From Solimonas sp041659605 (GTDB taxonomy: Bacteria; Pseudomonadota; Gammaproteobacteria; Nevskiales; Nevskiaceae), in contig JBAZXW010000004.1 in NCBI GenBank assembly GCA_041659605.1, positions 173,734 through 237,733 on the forward strand: a DNA stretch of 64,000 nt, in the 5' to 3' direction. Shown here piece by piece: positions 36,224 through 41,398 of the stretch. Numbering within the stretch: the stretch's first letter is position 1; each line of letters begins with the position of its first letter. Below the pieces are notes generated by a model. It had not been told where the DNA came from, did no database searches, and saw nothing but the letters and a program-made list of their open reading frames with translations. The translations under genes and the position numbers were made by a program.

Positions 36224-36753
36224 CCGACCAATCACGAGATTGCGTCTGGTACGGTGAGCGGAGCTACTATCTCGGCCCAGGCCAGACGCCCCTAGAGCCG
36301 ATTTTCCGCCCAGGTCGATTGATCGCGTCGGCCGGCAAGTTTGCGCATTTCGAGTCCGCCGGCCAGCTTCCGCGGCCCGACTTCTATGAGGCATCAGGGG
36401 TCATGTCGTCGGGGTGCTGGCGTGGTTATGTCGGGGAGTGGGAAATTGAGGCCGGTCACCTTCGCTTACGCGACATCTGTTCGCTCGATGGCGAGTCGAG
36501 TCACCTTCAGCTTGTTTTTCCAACGGCGTCCCCTCCGATTGTCGCAACTTGGTTCTCGGGCACGCTTGATCTCGTTGGAGTCGTCAATCTCCTTACCGGT
36601 GAGGTGATTAGTCCAACGGCAAAGGGGATGACGGTTCTCGTGTCGACAAGGCTCAGGACCGATTTTGTTGCAGATATCGTTTCTGGAACTGTGGTCGACT
36701 GTTGCGCCGTACCGGGTGAAAGTGGGTGGCAGAGATGGGGCAGCAGTCAATAA
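36220..36753 (+). CDS. hypothetical protein of the island cargo
   Basis: A 177-residue soluble protein with no signal peptide. The centre reads SSGCWRGYVGEWEIEAGHLRLRDI, a W-R-G-Y then W-x-I-x-x-x-x-L-x-L pattern that I have seen in unassigned proteins but cannot name. There is no obvious catalytic motif. It overlaps the OB-fold gene by four bases and its TAA stop is the first triplet of a 20-bp direct repeat (36751-36770). Confidence 0.72.
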   Translation: MTDQSRDCVWYGERSYYLGPGQTPLEPIFRPGRLIASAGKFAHFESAGQLPRPDFYEASGVMSSGCWRGYVGEWEIEAGHLRLRDICSLDGESSHLQLVFPTASPPIVATWFSGTLDLVGVVNLLTGEVISPTAKGMTVLVSTRLRTDFVADIVSGTVVDCCAVPGESGWQRWGSSQ

Positions 36754-36770
36754 GTGCGTCGCGCGCAGGC
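36751..36770. repeat. 20-bp direct repeat, left copy
   Basis: taagtgcgtcgcgcgcaggc, identical to 37473-37492. The two copies bracket the J-domain gene. Confidence 0.9.
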
Positions 36771-36786
36771 GACCGGGGGGGCGAAC

Positions 36787-37440
36787 ATGGGGGCATTCAA
36801 AACCCATTACGACAATCTGCAGGTAAAGGAAGACGCCAGCCCGGAGGTGATCAAGGGCGCGTATCGCTATCTCTCTCAGAAGTGGCACCCGGATAAGAAC
36901 CCAGATAATCATGAGAAGGCTGAGCGTGTCACGAAGATCATCAACGACGCGTATGCTGTCCTGTCCGACCCGGCACGGCGAAAACAGCATGACGAATGGA
37001 TCGCCAAGCAGCGGCGTGCCGAGTCCGCGAAATCCAGCGAATCAGATAGTAAAGACGCTGATTCTGCGGCAGCGCGCCAGCGGCCTCGTGCTTACCTTTT
37101 GACTAGCCCCGGCGGCGAACTGACTTTAGATGGGGAAGCTCTGGCGGCATTGGTCCTAATTGCGCACGAGCACGGCTGGTACCCGCTCCCGCCTTTGGTT
37201 ACGCGGGAGAATAGTAGCTCGATAGCCATTCGACTGCCCGAACATCCAAGAACGTTCGCCCACGGCGAAGCCGATGCACTTAGGAAGGCGCTTTCCAAAT
37301 CGCTAGAGATGGCGGACATGCTTGGGGTGTCAGAGCGTCGGCGGAGAATCTGGAAGGCGTGCCAAGAATGGATTCAACAGGCTCGCGACGTTTGCGGCGA
37401 GGAACCGCTTACGATCATGCCTCGACGAAGCAGCGACTGA
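36787..37440 (+). CDS. J-domain (DnaJ-like) protein
   Basis: A 217-residue protein from the ATG at 36787 (MGAFKTHYDNLQV); a GTG at 36754 would add 11 residues. The J-domain (about 5-75) has the HPD motif in YLSQKWHPDKNPDNHEKAERVTKIINDAYAVLSDPARRKQHDEW. A Ser/Asp-rich linker follows. The C-terminal domain (about 105-217) is not DnaJ-like and has GGELTLDGEALAALVLIAHEHGWYP. The J-domain would recruit an Hsp70 (DnaK) ATPase; the C-terminal part presumably picks the client. It is the last gene of the cargo block. Confidence 0.85.
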   Translation: MGAFKTHYDNLQVKEDASPEVIKGAYRYLSQKWHPDKNPDNHEKAERVTKIINDAYAVLSDPARRKQHDEWIAKQRRAESAKSSESDSKDADSAAARQRPRAYLLTSPGGELTLDGEALAALVLIAHEHGWYPLPPLVTRENSSSIAIRLPEHPRTFAHGEADALRKALSKSLEMADMLGVSERRRRIWKACQEWIQQARDVCGEEPLTIMPRRSSD

Positions 37441-37472
37441 CCTTTAGTCGGCCCACGGAAGTGGCCGGACAC

Positions 37473-37492
37473 TAAGTGCGTCGCGCGCAGGC
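37473..37492. repeat. 20-bp direct repeat, right copy
   Basis: taagtgcgtcgcgcgcaggc, identical to 36751-36770, lying between the stops of the J-domain gene and the convergent zinc-ribbon gene. Confidence 0.9.
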
Positions 37493-37499
37493 CCGCAAA

Positions 37500-37934
37500 T
37501 CAAGGACACGCCCGATCGGGGAAGTCGGGATTCTTGTGTGTCAAGAGCGTTTTTGACTGGGGGTCGATCCAGCCGCGCACTTTCCGCTGACTGCGGTAAC
37601 AGAGTCGCGAGCACAGCCGGCATGTCAGCTCGCCCCAGTCGACGTACAGCACCGCGCATCGTCCGCGACATCGCGGGCACAGAAACCAGTAGCGTCTGCT
37701 GCCGTAGTTGCACCGTGTCGTCGTGACCTCGATGAGGCACGGCCGAATGCCTCTGAGGTTCGCCAAGATAGACACGCAGTCGCGTGCCTCGCGCCAGCAC
37801 TGGAGCTTCGATGGTGCGAAGCCTGACCCCGGATGAAACGGCACGACGAAAGGGCCGGGTCGGTCGAGATGGCCGCGCGCGTTCCACCCGCGAATGTCGA
37901 TGTGCGCAAGGCTGTCGGTTGTTCGTCGTGTCAC
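37500..37934 (-). CDS. zinc-ribbon hypothetical protein, likely C-terminally shortened
   Basis: A 144-residue protein starting at a GTG at 37934. The core TTTRCNYGSRRYWFLCPRCRGRCAVLYV followed by LTCRLCSRLCYRSQR has two CxxC pairs and matches a widespread phage and island protein of unknown role. Relatives that I recall extend well beyond the YRSQR motif into a helical tail; here only about 28 residues follow, ending at the direct repeat. A second frame over the same DNA lacks these motifs and is rejected. It is convergent with the cargo. Confidence 0.7.
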   Translation of the reverse strand: MTRRTTDSLAHIDIRGWNARGHLDRPGPFVVPFHPGSGFAPSKLQCWREARDCVSILANLRGIRPCLIEVTTTRCNYGSRRYWFLCPRCRGRCAVLYVDWGELTCRLCSRLCYRSQRKVRGWIDPQSKTLLTHKNPDFPDRACP

Positions 37935-38060
37935 GCGTTCCTCGAAATCAATAGCTTGTCTGTCGGTCGCGAGTCGTCGCTGCGCTGGTGCCGCAGTCCT
38001 TCAACTGTATGTTTAAACTATATGTTCTCTGAAAAACGCGCCCAATAGTAGTCGCACTTA

Positions 38061-38708
38061 TCACCTCGATCTCTTCGCCTTTTGGAGCCACCCTCGTATG
38101 CAGCTCTCGATCTTTCCGGGATCGACGGGCTCTAAGGTGCCGCTCTCGATTTTGTCCGCTAGTGCCGTGAGTTCGCCACGGATGTCGACGCCGGGAAACT
38201 GCGTCTCAAAACATTCGACGTACTTCTCTGTGAGCGGATGCCCGCGGCCGTCATTCAGGGGAAGCGTTGCGAAAACTCCGACGGTTTCGTAGGGCAGTTT
38301 GGGCATTGCAGCCGCAAGGCGCGTAGGCGCACCGCTTACCTTTACTTTTCTACCCTGACCTAGCCTTTCCTTACCTGGGCCGACATGCGGACGTAACGAC
38401 GCACGCTTGCGGCCGGCACGCTGACGGCATAAAAGTCCCGCATCGATAAGCGCTTGCACTTCCAGCGGCTCGTTCAATCTGAGGTGCCGCTGGAGAACGT
38501 CGGGATCGTCCTTGATCCAGTTGTTTTCACGATTGGCCAGCAAGCAGAGGTCATAGTAGTCGGCGCGCTGCGACTTGGTGAGGCTGCGCAGGGTTAGATC
38601 GTCGAGGTCTGCGCTGTAGTGCCGAATCCATGGAAAGTTGCGCTCGCCGTGCTTTGGCTGCTTCTTGCGAAAGTCCGTGAGGGTGAGAAATTGTGGCTTG
38701 CTCTTCAC
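38061..38708 (-). CDS. phage-type replication protein (replisome organizer-like)
   Basis: A 215-residue protein. The N-terminal part (FPWIRHYSADLDDLTLRSLTKSQRADYYDLCLLANRENNWIKDDPDVLQRHL) resembles the winged-helix start of phage replication proteins. The C-terminus (VFATLPLNDGRGHPLTEKYVECFETQFPGVDIRGELTALADKI, ending IESCIRGWLQKAKRS) matches the usual helicase-loader C-terminal pattern, P-L-N-D-G, then a D-V/I-x-x-E-L helix and a G-W-L end. So the island can probably replicate. It overlaps the AlpA gene by four bases. Confidence 0.74.
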   Translation of the reverse strand: MKSKPQFLTLTDFRKKQPKHGERNFPWIRHYSADLDDLTLRSLTKSQRADYYDLCLLANRENNWIKDDPDVLQRHLRLNEPLEVQALIDAGLLCRQRAGRKRASLRPHVGPGKERLGQGRKVKVSGAPTRLAAAMPKLPYETVGVFATLPLNDGRGHPLTEKYVECFETQFPGVDIRGELTALADKIESGTLEPVDPGKIESCIRGWLQKAKRSR

Positions 38709-38920
38709 TGTTTGTCCCCGCTCCGGCAGGTGCGCGAAGAGCGAACGCGCTGGTCAATCCATTGAGCAATCTCGGAGTCCGGCCACGCCGAGCATCTGCT
38801 TGACAGGCGAACCGGGGGCGGGAACTGACGTCGCGAAATTAGCGCGTATACCTGCGATCTAGACAGACCAGTACGCAGCAGAACGGCAGGCAGGCGCAGC
38901 AGCGATTCGTTGGACTTCAT
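38705..38920 (-). CDS. AlpA-family regulator / excisionase-like protein
   Basis: A 71-residue protein with a MerR-like winged helix: LLRLPAVLLRTGLSRSQVYALISRRQFPPPVRLSSRCSAWPDSEIAQWIDQRV. This is the P4-type AlpA pattern (L-R-L-P-x-V, then T-G-L-S-R-S-x-x-Y, F-P-x-P, W-x-x-x-E-I-x-x-W). Such proteins activate or take part in island excision. It is immediately upstream of the replication gene and is coupled to it. Confidence 0.88.
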   Translation of the reverse strand: MKSNESLLRLPAVLLRTGLSRSQVYALISRRQFPPPVRLSSRCSAWPDSEIAQWIDQRVRSSRTCRSGDKQ

Positions 38921-38996
38921 TGGGGCTCCTTGGTAACTAGAGGAGCCTCAGTGTCCGATAATCAGATTCAGGACAGACCCTGAGCTGAAACTTTCT

Positions 38997-39815
38997 TCAC
39001 TTCGCTGCCAGCGCTCGGTTCTTGATCTTCGAAAAGTGATTGTTGAAGTTGCCCAGTGACCATTCGGCCGCAATGCCGTCCGGCAGCGCGATCGTGAGCT
39101 TGTCTTGTTCAAATGAAAGGAGCCTATAGCTTTGTTCGTGCAGATTCCTGGCAATGTGTTGCCACGTCATGCCGGCGGACACGTTCGTCTTGCTGCGCAA
39201 GTACGGTTCTAACGCGGCGGCCAGCACGCGGATAGCTCCTTCCACCGTGGACTCTCCCGCCACTGTGCGATGAGCGGTGGATGCAACGGCGGCGCGCTGA
39301 ACGTAATGTTCATAGGTCGCGACTAAGCGCCCAATGTCAAACGCTATCGCTTCCCGTCCATTTGCTGTGAGGTCATTGCTGTCCAACATCGCCAAGTATG
39401 AGCGAGCAAGTACAAGGAATGCGCTCAAGGTTTCGGTAGTACGACGTTTTGACGTAACTCGTCGTCTGCCAAGAAGAACCTTGTAGACGTACTCCTCAGC
39501 AAGCCATGACGTACGAGCGAAGGCGCCGGGCTGAATGTAGCCGTCGTTCAGGGTCGGATACTCGGCAAGCAGGTCTTGCCTTCGAGTGTCCTCCGCAGTT
39601 ATCGGAAATTCATGCAGCAGTGGCAGATCGTCAAGGCCAATCTCTTCGATGAGTTTTCGCAAGAATTCGACGCCTTGCTCATATGTCTTGACGTTTCGAA
39701 GAACCGTTGCCTCGAACGATGTTACGTTCACCAGCGAGCTTCGGCCCGTTTTCCGGGTACCTGCTCTTTGCATGGGGGGACATCCGACGGGTGGGGGTGA
39801 GCGATGACGGAGCAT
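38997..39815 (-). CDS. hypothetical island protein
   Basis: A 272-residue protein I do not recognise. It is helical in character (TVLRNVKTYEQGVEFLRKLIEEIGLDDLPLLHEFP, and later FLVLARSYLAMLDSNDLTANGREAIAFDIGRLVATYEHY) and lacks signal or membrane segments. The C-terminal 60 residues (GMTWQHIARNLHEQSYRLLSFEQDKLTIALPDG) could be a small DNA-facing domain, but this is a guess. The start is uncertain: ATG at 39815 or at 39773. It lies between the integrase and AlpA genes. Confidence 0.66.
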   Translation of the reverse strand: MLRHRSPPPVGCPPMQRAGTRKTGRSSLVNVTSFEATVLRNVKTYEQGVEFLRKLIEEIGLDDLPLLHEFPITAEDTRRQDLLAEYPTLNDGYIQPGAFARTSWLAEEYVYKVLLGRRRVTSKRRTTETLSAFLVLARSYLAMLDSNDLTANGREAIAFDIGRLVATYEHYVQRAAVASTAHRTVAGESTVEGAIRVLAAALEPYLRSKTNVSAGMTWQHIARNLHEQSYRLLSFEQDKLTIALPDGIAAEWSLGNFNNHFSKIKNRALAAK

Positions 39816-39829
39816 ACCCCCGTGCCCGT

Positions 39830-41101
39830 CTATGCCGCTCTGGCAAGGGTTACCACGGTTCCGCGCTTGAGCCCGTCGAGGTAGTCAGCCCACGACTGCA
39901 TCATCCTGCGACGATCTTGGAGGAACTGTGCGCGGTCATATGCGGCACCCAGCGGGCCGCTGGCTTTGTGGGCAAGCTGACGTTCGATTGCATCCGGATT
40001 CCAGCCGCGTTCCGCAAGCAGCGTGCGCGCGGTGGCGCGGAAGCCGTGGCCTGTCATCTGTTCGCCGCTGTAGCCGAGCGCGCGCAGTGCGGCGGTGACG
40101 GTGTTCTCGCTCATCGGCCGCTCCCGCGTGCGGGCGCTTGGAAACACGTACCGCGGCGCGTCGGGCTTTCTTGGGGACGCCACGTCGGTCAGTGGGCGCA
40201 ACTCACGCAGCAGAAACACCGCCTGCGCAGACAGCGGCACGATGTGATCGGCCCTCGTCTTGGTCACGAAGTAGCGCCATGCGGGCGTGTCGCTATCCAG
40301 ATCGAATTGCGGCCACTGCGCAGCACGCAATTCCCCAGGCCGCACGAACAGCAGCGGCGCCAGCTTGAGCGCCGTACAGACTTCGGGCGTGCCGGTGTAG
40401 CCGTCGATGGCGCGCAGTAGCTGCCCAAAGGCCTTGGGGTCGGTCAGCGCGGCGTGATGCTTCGTCGCAGGCTTCGGCTTGAGGGCGCCGCGCAGGTCGC
40501 GCGTCGGATCGGACGTTGCGCGGCCGGTGGCGATGGCGAAGCGGAATACCTCGGATATGCGCGCCTTTACGCGGTGCATCGTTTCCAGCCGGCCGCTGTT
40601 CTCGATCTGCCGCAGCGCCTGCAAGATGTGCGGCGGCTGCATGTCCGCGAGGGGCATGTCGCCGATGTACGGATACACCGTCTCCAGCATCCAGCGGGCC
40701 TTGTTGAGCGTGCCCGGCGACAGCACGCCGACACGCATCGCAAGCCACTGTGTGGCGACGGCCTTGAAGGTATTTAGCGCCGCCTCGTGCTGGCGCGCGT
40801 TTTCGGCCTGACGTTGCGCGCTCGGATCGATGCCGGCCGCCAGCAGCTTGCGTGCATCGTCGCGCAGATCGCGCGCGCCCTTGATGAATTGGCCTGTTTC
40901 GATGTCTGTGTGGCCGCGAAGCGGAACGTCAGGATAGGCACCCAACGACAGCAGCTTCTCGCGGCCTGCGAACGTGTAAGAGAGGCGCCACAGCTTGGCG
41001 CCGTTGGGGTTCACCAGAAGGAATAGCCCGCGCTCACGCGGTAGCTTGTAGGGCTTCGCTTTCGGCCGAGCTGACCGGATCAAGGTATCATTCAGGCTCA
41101 T
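39830..41101 (-). CDS. tyrosine-type site-specific integrase
   Basis: A 423-residue P4-type integrase with the N-terminal DUF4102 arm-binding domain (LPRERGLFLLVNPNGAKLWRLSYTFAGREKLLSLGAYPDV), a core-binding helical domain (about 105-205) and the catalytic domain. Catalytic residues by count are Arg254 (VRPGELR), His352 and Arg355 (HGFRATAR), His378 (LAHK) and Tyr388 (AYDRAQF). A segment at about residues 62-75 (RGHTDIETGQFIKG) looks like an insertion before the usual ARDLRDDARKLLAAGIDP. It lies beside tRNA-Leu, as expected for the enzyme that integrated the island there. Confidence 0.93.
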   Translation of the reverse strand: MSLNDTLIRSARPKAKPYKLPRERGLFLLVNPNGAKLWRLSYTFAGREKLLSLGAYPDVPLRGHTDIETGQFIKGARDLRDDARKLLAAGIDPSAQRQAENARQHEAALNTFKAVATQWLAMRVGVLSPGTLNKARWMLETVYPYIGDMPLADMQPPHILQALRQIENSGRLETMHRVKARISEVFRFAIATGRATSDPTRDLRGALKPKPATKHHAALTDPKAFGQLLRAIDGYTGTPEVCTALKLAPLLFVRPGELRAAQWPQFDLDSDTPAWRYFVTKTRADHIVPLSAQAVFLLRELRPLTDVASPRKPDAPRYVFPSARTRERPMSENTVTAALRALGYSGEQMTGHGFRATARTLLAERGWNPDAIERQLAHKASGPLGAAYDRAQFLQDRRRMMQSWADYLDGLKRGTVVTLARAA

Positions 41102-41139
41102 CGGGTATCACCTGTGAATTGGGACTCACATTGGCGAAT

Positions 41140-41180
41140 GTACCCGCAGATGTACCCGGCGCAAGGGCAGGATGTACCCG
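41140..41180. promoter_or_regulatory. candidate integrase arm-type sites, right end
   Basis: gtacccgca at 41140, gtacccgg at 41152 and a third gtacccgg at 41173. The first two repeat the left-end pair with the same 12-bp offset. Confidence 0.6.
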
Positions 41181-41211
41181 GACGCTAGTGGACGATGAAA
41201 AACGAACAGAC

Positions 41212-41238
41212 AACAAAAACCCCGCAAGAAGCGGGGCT
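41212..41238 (-). terminator. island-borne terminator downstream of tRNA-Leu
   Basis: On the minus strand, a gccccgc-ttctt-gcgggg stem (41220-41237) is followed by a U-tract (tttttg). It would end the tRNA-Leu transcript soon after the CCA, replacing the native terminator now at 32480-32513. Confidence 0.75.
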
Positions 41239-41269
41239 TATGTACATCCTAGGAGCTACTTGGATGCTC

Positions 41270-41290
41270 TTTTGGTGCCGAGGAGAGGAC
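41270..41290. repeat. right attachment site inside tRNA-Leu 3' end
   Basis: The 21-base segment starting tttt-ggtgccgaggagagg overlaps the last bases of tRNA-Leu and repeats 32510-32529 with one extra C. Confidence 0.8.
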
Positions 41291-41357
41291 TCGAACCTCC
41301 ACGGTGTTACCCGCCAGTACCTGAAACTGGTGCGTCTACCAATTCCGCCACCTCGGC
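41273..41357 (-). tRNA. tRNA-Leu (anticodon CAG)
   Basis: Read on the minus strand: acceptor GCCGAGG paired with CCTCGGC, encoded CCA, D-arm with GGTAGACG, anticodon stem CCAGT/ACTGG with loop TTCAGGT, a long variable arm, and TTCGAGTCC in the T-loop. The long variable arm and 85-nt length fit class II tRNA-Leu; the anticodon CAG reads CUG. The gene is intact because the island supplied the 3' end. Confidence 0.96.
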
Positions 41358-41369
41358 ATGAGGGCGCGC

Positions 41370-41398
41370 ATTTTGGCGACGCATCGGACCTTTGTCAA
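41370..41398 (-). promoter_or_regulatory. sigma70 promoter of tRNA-Leu, overlapping the rnr start
   Basis: On the minus strand, TTGACA (41398-41393), 17 bases, CAAAAT (41375-41370). The expected start of transcription is a few bases before the tRNA 5' end at 41357. The -35 box shares the first base of the rnr ATG (41398). Confidence 0.75.

Larger units (their letters stand above)
32510..41290. mobile_element. integrated genomic island in tRNA-Leu(CAG), about 8.8 kb
   Basis: Bounded by direct repeats of the tRNA-Leu 3' end. It carries a tyrosine integrase next to the intact tRNA, an AlpA-like regulator, a phage-type replication protein and an XRE repressor. The motif gtacccgcaNNNgtacccgg occurs just inside each end with the same 12-bp offset. 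Two hand-counted 60-base lines of cargo (36001 and 36061) are 48% and 58% GC against 70% in a purA line (31861). It interrupts the purA/tRNA-Leu/rnr neighbourhood. No capsid, terminase or transfer genes are visible, so it is a satellite-like or integrative element, not a full prophage. Confidence 0.88.

Noticed and set aside
37444..37887. Alternative reading frame over the 37500-37934 gene.
   Set aside because: It lacks the CxxC motifs and conserved core seen in the chosen frame.
32510..41290. A complete prophage.
   Set aside because: No terminase, portal, capsid, tail or lysis genes are visible in 8.8 kb; only integration, control and replication functions are.
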